Origin: a bacterium
GTDB taxonomy: Bacteria; Myxococcota_A; Bradymonadia; UBA7976; UBA1532
DNA length: 61,192 nucleotides
Reading direction: 5' to 3'
Assembly: GCA_030426085.1 (NCBI GenBank)
Contig: JAUHYW010000064.1
Coordinates: 1 to 61,192, forward strand
Shown here: positions 1-7,238 of the stretch, piece by piece
Numbering within the stretch: position 1 is the stretch's first letter
Layout: every line of letters begins with the position of its first letter
Notes under the pieces: model-generated
Seen by the model: the letters and a program-made list of their open reading frames with translations, nothing else
The model's database searches: none
Told to the model about the DNA's origin: nothing
Made by a program: the position numbers and the translations under genes

Positions 1-466
1 GGCGCACGGCGGCGGTGAGGCCCGGCAGGGCGGCGATCGGGCCGCCGAGGGTCAGGCGGCGGCCGTCCGGCGTGTGGTCGAGGGTCATCCGGGTCGGCGC
101 GATGACGTACGGCGCGGCGCCGGGGCGGGCGACGACGAGCAGCGGGGCGGCGGGGGCTTCGATCAGCGCGACGCAGAACGGGCCGGGGGCCTCGGCGCCG
201 GGGACGGGGTGGCGGCTCCAGGTGAGCGGGCCGCAGCCGTCGGGGCGCAGGGTGGCGTCGATCGGGATGGCGTCGAGGCCCGGGATGGCGGCGTCGCTGG
301 GGGCGAAGGGCCAGTAGGGCAGCGTCGGGGTTTCGTCCGGCGCGAGCGGCCGGACGGTGACGGGCGGCGGTTCGGTGGGCGCTGCGGGGGTGGGCGCGGG
401 TGCCGCCAGCGCGGCGAGGCCGCAGATGAGCCCGAAGAGTGATGGTCTGGATCTCACGAGAGGCAT
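1..466 (-). CDS. Partial secreted protein of unknown function
   Basis: The frame is open from an ATG at 466 down to the window edge, so only the N-terminal 155 or so residues are present. The start is supported by a GAGGAG ribosome site about 9 bases upstream. The protein begins with a basic stretch and a hydrophobic core (LFGLICGLAALAAP), a classical signal peptide followed by a Pro/Thr-rich segment, so export is likely. The rest shows no motif I recognise. The frame also stays open upstream to an ATG at 886, but that extension lacks a ribosome site and would bury the signal peptide, so I prefer 466. Function unknown. Confidence 0.6.
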   Translation of the reverse strand, partial: MPLVRSRPSLFGLICGLAALAAPAPTPAAPTEPPPVTVRPLAPDETPTLPYWPFAPSDAAIPGLDAIPIDATLRPDGCGPLTWSRHPVPGAEAPGPFCVALIEAPAAPLLVVARPGAAPYVIAPTRMTLDHTPDGRRLTLGGPIAALPGLTAAVR

Positions 467-948
467 GCCTGTCTCCTCGTCGATGTACCCCGGTCGCAAG
501 AGCAGGATGGCACGGCTCGGGGCTGCGTGGTTTACCGTATGAGGGCTGCCCCCGATCTCGCCGCGGAGCCGGACCCCGCACCCGCACCCAAGCGGGTCCA
601 GGTGCGGATCCCGGTCGGCGGTTTTGGGCAGGGACCTCGGCTCGGTGGTCAGCCGGACCGGTAAGGAGCGCGGCATCGCCTCCGGTCGGTGAGCTGCCCA
701 GCACCCGGATCGGGTACCGAAGGACCATAGGGCACGGGCCGTGGCGGGGCGCTCGTTGCCGTCGACGCCGGGGATGACCGCGGCGAGGACGTCACGCCAC
801 TGCGGGTGGCGCGCGTACCGCTCGGCCACCGGGCGGCAGCGGCGGCGGGTCAGGTCGGGGCTTCGTCCGGGCAGTCGCCAGTACATGCCGGCGACCGTAC
901 GAGGGGGCTATTGATGGGGGGCAAGGCCAATCTTGTTCTGCTCTGGCC
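467..948. other. Non-coding interval, no gene seen
   Basis: No frame here combines a ribosome site with protein-like composition. On the minus strand it is the upstream region of the partial secreted gene and should hold its promoter, but no convincing -35/-10 pair stands out. The right part runs into the repeat element that starts at about 949. Confidence 0.4.
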
Positions 949-992
949 CGAACAAGGTGCCCGATCCGAACAAGGTGCCCGGCACCTCGATC
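949..992 (-). repeat. Palindromic dispersed repeat, copy A
   Basis: The core AGGTGCCCGGCACCT is a 15-base odd palindrome with 7-bp arms. It is preceded by GAACA and a second, partial copy of the same motif (949-966), so the motif is doubled. It lies in inverted orientation relative to copies B, C and D and forms the left outer border of the repeat element at 949-1808. Confidence 0.75.
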
Positions 993-1024
993 CGGGTCCG
1001 ACCGGCGCCTGGGGAGGGCCTCTT

Positions 1025-1170
1025 GCCTGAAGTCCGGGTGCGAGCCGAAAAATCGATCGCCTTCATGCCTGAAGTCCGGGTGCGACCCGAAAAATCGATC
1101 GCCTTCATGCCTGAAGTCCGGGTGCGACCCGAAAAATCGATCGCCCTCATGCCTGAAGTACGGGTGCGAC
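1025..1170 (+). repeat. 42-bp tandem repeat array, left arm (3.5 units)
   Basis: Contiguous near-identical units start at 1025, 1067, 1109 and 1151; the last is cut short at 1170. Each begins GCCTGAAGTCCGGGTGCGA and contains AAAAATCGATCGCC. There are no spacers between units. Because 42 is a multiple of three, all frames stay open and read as 14-residue repeats on both strands, but none has a ribosome site. The same unit recurs in inverse orientation in the array at 1383-1745. Confidence 0.9.
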
Positions 1171-1382
1171 CGGCGAAGCGTCGAGCCCGCGGGCCTCGCG
1201 GACGGGTCGTCGGTGGGCGAAGAGGTGGCCGACGGCCTGCGGGGCAGCGTCGAGGCGCGGCACCCGACCACGGCCAGCCTCCGGGGGCGGGTCGGACCCG
1301 CCGCGCAGAACACTGTCGGGCCCGGCGGACGGGTCGCACCCGGTGGCGATCGGCCGCGACACCCGAGCGGTCCGGGTCACGG

Positions 1383-1745
1383 CTGTACTTCAGGCAAGAC
1401 GGCTCGTGATTTTTCGGCTCGCACCCGGACTTCAGGCATGAGGGCGATCGATTTTTCGGCTCGCACCCGGACTTCAGGCATGAGGGCGATCGATTTTTCG
1501 GCTCGCACCCGGACTTCAGGCATGAGGGCGGTCGATTTTTCGGCTCGCACCCGGACTTCAGGCATGAGGGCGATCGATTTTTCGGCTCGCACCCGGACTT
1601 CAGGCATGAGGGCGATCGATTTTTCGGCCCGCACCCGGACTTCAGGCATGAGGGCGATCGATTTTTCGGCTCGCACCCGGACTTCAGGCATGAGGAGGGT
1701 CGAGTTTTCCGGTCGCACCCGGACTTCAGGCATGAGGGCGGCCGA
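1383..1745 (-). repeat. 42-bp tandem repeat array, right arm (about 8.5 inverted units)
   Basis: Eight full units with a 42-base period run from 1396 to 1731, with partial units on each side. They are the reverse complement of the left array and read ATTTTTCGGCTCGCACC followed by GGACTTCAGGC. Inner units are almost identical, while the outer ones at 1396, 1690 and 1732 are diverged, the usual pattern for arrays that turn over by slippage or unequal exchange. About 212 bp of GC-rich sequence without a gene separates the two arms, so single-stranded DNA or RNA could fold into a stem of about 146 bp. Confidence 0.9.
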
Positions 1746-1764
1746 GTTTTCGGGTCACGCCTGG

Positions 1765-1808
1765 GTTGAGGTGCTGGGTTGAGGTGCCGGGCACTTCATG
1801 CGGCTCAG
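1765..1808 (+). repeat. Palindromic dispersed repeat, copy B
   Basis: This contains GAGGTGCCGGGCACTTC preceded by a partial duplicate (GAGGTGCTGG), mirroring the doubled motif of copy A at the other end of the 42-bp arrays. It marks the right outer border of the repeat element and sits just before a truncated gene fragment (1827-1930). Confidence 0.7.
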
Positions 1809-1826
1809 GCCCCGTAGCGTCGCCGC

Positions 1827-1930
1827 TCAGCGACAGAGTTCGGCCTTGGAGCAGGGCTCGACCCGCTCGAACTCGATCGCCAGCCCCAGGTGCCAGCCGG
1901 GGCAGTCGGCCCGGCGCGGCGCTGATCGAC
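1827..1930 (-). pseudogene. C-terminal fragment of an FGE-like lipoprotein paralogue
   Basis: The minus strand encodes about 30 codons ending in a TGA at 1829-1827 that match the C-terminus of the FGE-like lipoprotein at 3197-5122: both share CPGW, then EFERVEP and SKAELC, then the stop. The nucleotide match (about 1816-1930 against 3190-3305) is strong and in direct orientation. The rest of this copy is missing: its N-terminal side would lie to the right, where the PI-PLC-like gene now sits. I read it as a remnant of a duplicated gene. It cannot be expressed as a protein by itself. Confidence 0.7.
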
Positions 1931-2044
1931 CCGTCGAGGCGGCCCCCCTCATCGGCATACGCCATGCAGGCACCCTCCGGCGGGCGATGGACGCCGCGGC
2001 GGGCCGCTATCCTGAGCGCCTTCGATCGACGCGGAGTTCGACCG

Positions 2045-3187
2045 ATGACGCGCGCGCTGCTCGCCTTGATGATCGGGGCGTTGGGCTGTCAGCCCGAGAT
2101 GAACGACATGATGGAGGGCGGGCCGGTCGACGGGGGGTGGCGCCCGCCCGATGCCGACATGGGGGATGGCGGCCTGCCGCTGGACATGGAGGCGCCGGAC
2201 GCGGAGGCGCCCGACGTGGAAGCGCCCGACGTGGCGCCGCCCGAGCCCGACGCCAGCGCCGACGCGCTGCGGATCAACCACCTCCAGATGCGGGGCACGG
2301 TCAACAGCTACCACACCGTCGACCACGACGAGAACCCCGAGCTGATGGGCTATGTGCACCGGCCGCTCGACGAGCAGGCGGCGCAGCAGGGCATCCGGGT
2401 CTTCGACTTCGACATCGTGCCCGATCGCGTCGCGGGCATCGGCCTCGAGCCGGCCGTCACCGATCTAGGGGTGGACGACCTCAGCCACTGCGGCGACTGG
2501 CTGCGCTGCCTGTACCAACTCGATGACTGGATGGACGCCCATCCCCGGCACCCGCTGGTGGTCGTGCTGGTGGGCGAGGCCAGACTCTACTACAACACCC
2601 GCGGGCTGCACTTTCAGCTCGACGACATCGAGCGCCAGATCGTGACGGCGCTGGGCCGGGGGCGCATCCTGGCCCCTGGCCAAGTCCGAGGCTTTCACCC
2701 CGATCTGCGCACGGCCGTTCGCGAGGGGGGCTGGCCCACGGTCGACGCCACCCGGGGTCTGGTGATGTTCATCCTCAATGAGCGAGGCCTGGCCCGCACG
2801 GCGTACCTGAACGAAGGCGGCGAGGACCCCGATGATCGGCTGCTCTTCCAGATCGGCGATCCGACGCGGGCGGAAGACCTCACGACCCGGGACGAGGTGA
2901 TCTTCACCTTCGAGCCCGACCTCCACATGGAGGAGCACCCCTGGCTCTTCGAGACCGATCCGGCCGACCTCGAAGAGATCGAGGCGCTGGCCCGCAGCGG
3001 CTACCTCGTGCACGGGATCAGCGACGACCCCGACATGATCGACCGGCTGCGGGCCGCGGGCGCCCACTTCATCGGCTCCCGCTACCCCGATCGCTTCGGG
3101 CCGATCCCCCCCGAAGGGCCCACCACCTGCAACCCGGTCACCGGACCGGCGGATTGCGATCCGACCGAGATCGAGCCGGCCCCCTGA
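2045..3187 (+). CDS. PI-PLC-like (Ca-dependent phosphoinositide phospholipase C1 family) lipoprotein, probably inactive
   Basis: 380 residues. The ATG at 2045 follows GGAG by 9 bases and gives a lipoprotein signal ending ALGC (acylated Cys15), then an acidic Asp/Pro/Glu spacer to about residue 70. The remainder follows the layout of the bacterial PI-PLC-C1 family: GTVNSYH at 84-90 where the family has GTHNSYH, HRPLDEQ at 105-111, DFDI at 111-114, and a C-terminal GAHFIGSRYP. The catalytic His of the HNSYH motif is Val86, the second His region (normally H before VPD) reads AVTDLG, and the family's Glu after VVVL is not conserved. The fold is likely, but phosphodiesterase activity is doubtful. 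It is anchored at the cell surface or in the periplasm. It ends 9 bp from the convergent FGE-like gene. Confidence 0.75.
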   Translation: MTRALLALMIGALGCQPEMNDMMEGGPVDGGWRPPDADMGDGGLPLDMEAPDAEAPDVEAPDVAPPEPDASADALRINHLQMRGTVNSYHTVDHDENPELMGYVHRPLDEQAAQQGIRVFDFDIVPDRVAGIGLEPAVTDLGVDDLSHCGDWLRCLYQLDDWMDAHPRHPLVVVLVGEARLYYNTRGLHFQLDDIERQIVTALGRGRILAPGQVRGFHPDLRTAVREGGWPTVDATRGLVMFILNERGLARTAYLNEGGEDPDDRLLFQIGDPTRAEDLTTRDEVIFTFEPDLHMEEHPWLFETDPADLEEIEALARSGYLVHGISDDPDMIDRLRAAGAHFIGSRYPDRFGPIPPEGPTTCNPVTGPADCDPTEIEPAP

Positions 3188-3196
3188 GGTCGCGGC

Positions 3197-5122
3197 TCAG
3201 TGGCAGAGTTCGGCCTTGGAGTAGGGCTCGACCCGCTCGAACTCGACCGCCAGCGGCAGCGACCACCCGGGGCAGCTGGCCCGACACGCCGCGGCGCTGA
3301 GCGTCGGCTCGACACAGTCGAGGTGACGGCACGCGATGTCGGCCCCCTCGGGCCCGAGCTCGAGGGCCATCATCCGGGGCAGGGTGAACGTGTGGCGACG
3401 CACGAGCCGGCCATAGAGCCGAGACATGTCAGGGTCCCCGAGGCACCGGCTCAGTCGAGGATCGTCTTCGCCGTGCCACGTCCACCACAACGGGATCTCG
3501 CCGCTGCCGCCGACCGCGAGCGGCTGACCCGGCTCACGAGCCGGCTCCGACCACCACCAGTGCTCGTCGCCGGCGAATCGGCCGACGCCCACCGCCTCGA
3601 GGAGACCGCCTCTCATCCGGCGCGCGAGCGCGGGCCCGCGAGCGTCGCTGATCACTATTCTCTGAGCGAGAGCCTCGATTCGAGCGCGCGCGTCGGAGTC
3701 GACCTCCCGATCGAGGCACACGGCGACCGCCCGGTCGACGTGGTCGCCGACCGTCTCCCGCAGGGGCCGCAAAGCGACGTTCTCGGGATCACACTGCGCG
3801 TAGTCCTCAGCCGGCAACGCCGCGTCGTAGGGCACCGGCTCATCGAACGGCGACGCCATCGTCCGGGCGCAGCGCAGCCCCACGTCGGCCGCCCGCAGGC
3901 TGGGATCGACCGCCACCAGCCGGTCGCCGGGCTCGCCCGCCGGGCTGAAGAAGCCGCGCCCGCGCAGGACCCGGGGCGCGGCCGCCGCCTCGGCGTCTTC
4001 CGGCACCCCCCAGAAGACCGGGTCGGGGCTCGACTCCCGGCCGGCCATCGCCGCCGCCGGATCGGCGGCCCACTCGTCGACGTTGCCCAGCAGGTGCTGC
4101 ACCGGCTCGGGGTCGGTCCACACGTCGGCGCCGATGTAGAGCCGGCCGGCCTCGCCCTTGACCGCGTCATACGGCCCCCCGTCGGGCGGCGCATCGATGC
4201 ACTCGGCCAGCCACGGCGGCCGGCCGGTGGCCTCGGCCCAGGCCCCGCAGCTCAGCGGATCGGCGAAGAGGCTCGGCGGCCCGTCCACCAGCGCCTCGAG
4301 CCGGGCCCGCTCGGCCACGGTCGGCAGCCGCCCGCCGAGCCGCTGGCAGGCGGTGTACGCCTCGCACCAGTTCAGCCCGGTCATCGGCCGCTGCTCCAGC
4401 GCGGCGGCGTCGGGCGCGCGCTGCGCGTCACACAGCGCGCGGCAGGTGGCGAACTGGGGGTCGGCGCAGTCGCACACCGCGTCCCGGTACTGCGCCCGGC
4501 TCACCTCGGCGGTCATGATCGCGAAGTCGTAGGCCAGCGGCTCGGTGACCGTCGCCCCGCACAGGTCGGTGTAGGTCACCTCGGCGGTGACGCAGGTGCG
4601 GGCGTCGAGGTCGTCGCGGCAGGCGGCGGTGTGCCCCGGGATGAGCACCCAGCCCGGGTCGAGCCGCTTGGGCCGGCCCTCGGCGTCGGCGCCGTCGGGG
4701 TCGGCGCCGTCGGGGTCGGCTTCGGGGGCGTCGGTGTCGCTCTCGTCGCCGGCGCTCACGCAGGCGTAGCCGTTGACCAGCTCGACGCCCTCCGGCAGGG
4801 GCTCTTCGCGCACGGCGGTGTCGCCCTCGAAGTACTGCACGCAGGCGACGACCTCGCCCTCCCGGGCCACGCACTGCCGATCGCCGTCGCCGCAGTGCAG
4901 CACCGAGTCGATCCGGCACTCGTAGTTCGAGCAGGGCACGCCCTCGGGGCAGCGGATGTTGCACGCCCCGCAGTTCTCGGGATCGGTGATGACCCGGGTC
5001 CACGCGTCGCCGCCGAAGAACCGGCAGTCTCGCCACCCCGAGCGGTCGAGCTGCCCCGGGGGGAAGGCGTCGCACGCCGTGAGGAGCCCGGCGACGGCCG
5101 CCGCGCACAAGAAGAGTCGCAT
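3197..5122 (-). CDS. Lipoprotein with formylglycine-generating-enzyme (SUMF1-like) fold
   Basis: 641 residues. An excellent GGAGG lies 7 bases before the ATG at 5122, and the protein starts with a lipoprotein signal ending LLTAC (Cys17). Residues up to about 150 are Cys-rich (CGACNIRCPEG pattern), followed by an Asp-rich linker. The FGE-sulfatase-type domain follows: WVLIPG, AEVSRAQYRDAV, GLNWCEAYTACQRLGGRLPT, GNVDEWAAD, and RVLRGRGFF near its end. The Cys pair that catalyses formylglycine formation is absent after RVLRGRG, so this is probably a binding or structural member and not a sulfatase activator. The C-terminal about 180 residues are unassigned. The gene diverges from the caspase-like gene, and a fragment of a paralogue lies at 1827-1930. 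Confidence 0.75.
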   Translation of the reverse strand: MRLFLCAAAVAGLLTACDAFPPGQLDRSGWRDCRFFGGDAWTRVITDPENCGACNIRCPEGVPCSNYECRIDSVLHCGDGDRQCVAREGEVVACVQYFEGDTAVREEPLPEGVELVNGYACVSAGDESDTDAPEADPDGADPDGADAEGRPKRLDPGWVLIPGHTAACRDDLDARTCVTAEVTYTDLCGATVTEPLAYDFAIMTAEVSRAQYRDAVCDCADPQFATCRALCDAQRAPDAAALEQRPMTGLNWCEAYTACQRLGGRLPTVAERARLEALVDGPPSLFADPLSCGAWAEATGRPPWLAECIDAPPDGGPYDAVKGEAGRLYIGADVWTDPEPVQHLLGNVDEWAADPAAAMAGRESSPDPVFWGVPEDAEAAAAPRVLRGRGFFSPAGEPGDRLVAVDPSLRAADVGLRCARTMASPFDEPVPYDAALPAEDYAQCDPENVALRPLRETVGDHVDRAVAVCLDREVDSDARARIEALAQRIVISDARGPALARRMRGGLLEAVGVGRFAGDEHWWWSEPAREPGQPLAVGGSGEIPLWWTWHGEDDPRLSRCLGDPDMSRLYGRLVRRHTFTLPRMMALELGPEGADIACRHLDCVEPTLSAAACRASCPGWSLPLAVEFERVEPYSKAELCH

Positions 5123-5238
5123 GAGACCTCCGCAGCCGATCTCATTGACAGGATAGCGCGATCCACCTGCGCCCGCTACTGGCAGCATGCGGTCCGGCGA
5201 TGGCGTCCGGCTTGACGCCGGCTGTCAGGAGGGCGACG

Positions 5239-7059
5239 ATGTCGCGAGGCGCGCCGTGCTCGAGGAGGCCTATGTCGCTGCTGGTGCTCTCCCTGGCGTT
5301 CGCCGCCCTCTCGGCGCCGGCCGCTGCGGCCTGCCCGCCCGTCGAGCGGGTGCAGGGCCCGCCGGTGTATGTCATCCTGCATGGCTACGGCGGGGGGCCG
5401 GTCGCCCGGCCGCTGACCCAGACCGACGACGATCTGGTGCACATGGCCCGCCTCTTCCGCCCGATGGCGCCGGCCCTGATCCGGGTGCACGGCGAGCCCA
5501 CCCCGCTGGCGCGGCTGCGGTTCGGGCAGACGCTCCGGCCGGCGACGTGGGACGCTTTGATCGGCAGCGTCGAGGAGGTCCGGGCGGCCATCGAGCGGCA
5601 GCCGGCGGCGCCCCGGCCGCGGGTGTATGTCTACCTGTCGGGGCACGGTGCCATCGGCCGCTGGGGTCGGCTGACGACGTTCACCGAGCCGACGGGCGAC
5701 GGGCCGGGCCGCGACGGCCGGCTCGACGCGACGCTGATCGCCGAGCACATCATCGCGCCGCTCGCCGCCGGGGCCGACGTGCACCTCATCGCCGACACCT
5801 GCCACAGCCATGGCCTCGTCGAGACCCGGCCGCCCTACTCCCGCCAGAAGATCGAGCCCGGGCCGCGGTTCGAGCAGGTCCCGCTGCACGCCTTCGTCGA
5901 GCGCTTCCCCACGGCGGGGGCCCTGATGGCCGCCCGCGACAAGGCGTGGGGCTCGGGCGACTACACCGGGGGTGTGTTCAGCCACGCGGTGCGATCGCTG
6001 GCGCTGGGTCCGGGCGATCTCGATCGGGACGGGGTCATCACTTACGGCGAGATGGCGGTCGCGCTGCCCGAGGCCATCCGCGGGCGCACGCGGCTCCCGG
6101 CGCCCCGGGTGCTCGCGCCGCACCTCGACCCCGATCGGCCGTTCATCGACTGGCGCGCGACGCCGGCCGCCCGGGTCTGCCTGCCGGGGGGTATCGTCGG
6201 CAAGCGCTTCCTGGTCGACACCCGGGTGCTGTGGGCCAGCCTGCGCTTCGACGGCGCGCCGCTGCCGGTCTGGCTGGCTCCGGGGCGGATATTCGAACTG
6301 GCGGGGGTGGGGGTCGACAGCCGCTACTTCCGCGCGGCGGACGGGCCGGCAGCCTTCGGGGTGCGCTCTCCGCGCCTGCCGCCCGCGGGGCGCGCCGAGC
6401 CGGCGGCTCCGGCCGGGCAGCCGGCTCGATCCGATCCCTCGCCGGGCGGCGAGCCGCCGGCCCCCGACGCCGAGCCGCCGATGTATTGGGAGCCGCTGCC
6501 CAAGCTGTTCGACCGGCCCATCACCGAGGCGACGGCCTCTCGCCCGCCGCCCTTCGAGTACGGCTCCCGGGTGAGCGTGGGCGGGGCGCTGCTGGCCGGC
6601 GGCTCGATGCTGCCCCCGGACGCCCTCACGGGCCTGCCGATCGTCGCCCCCCACGCCGACCTCGAGGTCCGAGTCGGCTTCGGCCGTCATCGGGTGCTGG
6701 CCGTGGCGAGCTACGCGTGGTGGACCATCCCCCGGAAGCCGCACGTCGTATCCGAGGTGACCGGCCACCGGCTCGGCAGTCGGGCGGGCTACGGGCTTCT
6801 CGTCGAAGAGAGCCGGTTCGACTTGTCGGTGGACGGGCTCGTCGGCGTCCACCGCCTGTGGCATCACACGGCGCGCGGGCCCCGCTACGCCCACGTCGGC
6901 GAGTTCGCGCTGCGGTTGGCGTTCGCCGCCCCCTTCGACGCCTGGTCCCGGCTGGGGACGCGGATCGACTTCGATCTGGGCGGCATCTGGTCGGGCGACT
7001 GGGTGGGGCCGAGCGCGCGCCTGCTGGTCGGGCTGGATGTCGAGTCGCTGATCGAGTAG
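5239..7059 (+). CDS. Secreted caspase-like (metacaspase-type, C14 family) protein
   Basis: 606 residues from the ATG at 5239, which has AGGAGG six bases upstream; a second ATG at 5272 also follows GAGGAGG but with cramped spacing. The N-terminus carries SRRPMSLLVLSLAF and Ala-rich sequence, a signal peptide with a twin-Arg flavour. The caspase p20-like core shows a beta strand then SGHG (catalytic His136) and LIADTCHS (catalytic Cys188, DxCHS motif). DLDRDGVITYGE nearby resembles an EF-hand calcium loop, which would suit Ca-dependent activation as in metacaspases. A Pro-rich linker at about 385-420 leads to a C-terminal region of about 170 residues with alternating aromatic strands that may be a beta-barrel or sandwich. 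Both dyad residues are present, so activity is plausible. The substrate is unknown. Confidence 0.75.
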   Translation: MSRGAPCSRRPMSLLVLSLAFAALSAPAAAACPPVERVQGPPVYVILHGYGGGPVARPLTQTDDDLVHMARLFRPMAPALIRVHGEPTPLARLRFGQTLRPATWDALIGSVEEVRAAIERQPAAPRPRVYVYLSGHGAIGRWGRLTTFTEPTGDGPGRDGRLDATLIAEHIIAPLAAGADVHLIADTCHSHGLVETRPPYSRQKIEPGPRFEQVPLHAFVERFPTAGALMAARDKAWGSGDYTGGVFSHAVRSLALGPGDLDRDGVITYGEMAVALPEAIRGRTRLPAPRVLAPHLDPDRPFIDWRATPAARVCLPGGIVGKRFLVDTRVLWASLRFDGAPLPVWLAPGRIFELAGVGVDSRYFRAADGPAAFGVRSPRLPPAGRAEPAAPAGQPARSDPSPGGEPPAPDAEPPMYWEPLPKLFDRPITEATASRPPPFEYGSRVSVGGALLAGGSMLPPDALTGLPIVAPHADLEVRVGFGRHRVLAVASYAWWTIPRKPHVVSEVTGHRLGSRAGYGLLVEESRFDLSVDGLVGVHRLWHHTARGPRYAHVGEFALRLAFAAPFDAWSRLGTRIDFDLGGIWSGDWVGPSARLLVGLDVESLIE

Positions 7060-7098
7060 CCGGCGGAGCCGACGAGGCAGAGGGATCGGCTGATCCGG

Positions 7099-7126
7099 CT
7101 CGAGGTGCCGGGCACCTTGTTCAGCC
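7099..7126 (+). repeat. Palindromic dispersed repeat, copy C
   Basis: CGAGGTGCCGGGCACCTTGTTC occupies the gap after the caspase-like stop (7059) and before the GmrSD gene. The perfect palindrome AGGTGCCGGGCACCT could act as a REP-like element or a 3'-end hairpin. It has the same orientation as copy D on the other side of the GmrSD gene. Confidence 0.75.
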
Positions 7127-7238
7127 GCAACGACTGCGATGACATCCCGGCGGCGCCCCCGGCGCGGTGAGCCCACCTTGCCGGCTCGGCATGCCCCCGC
7201 TTATCCTGCGCGCCGGAGATGCCGAGTCGAGGTCCATG

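Noticed and set aside
466-886. N-terminal extension of the partial gene to an ATG at 886
   Set aside because: No ribosome site, and it would place the signal peptide 140 residues inside the protein.
1025-1745. CRISPR array
   Set aside because: The 42-bp units are directly adjacent with no unique spacers, and no cas genes are present.
1213-1782. Open frame of 14-residue repeats across the right 42-bp array
   Set aside because: It exists only because 42 is a multiple of three; other frames and the other strand are equally open and there is no ribosome site.
5141-5180. Promoter with TTGACA between the divergent genes
   Set aside because: No acceptable -10 box at 16-18 bases on the same strand.
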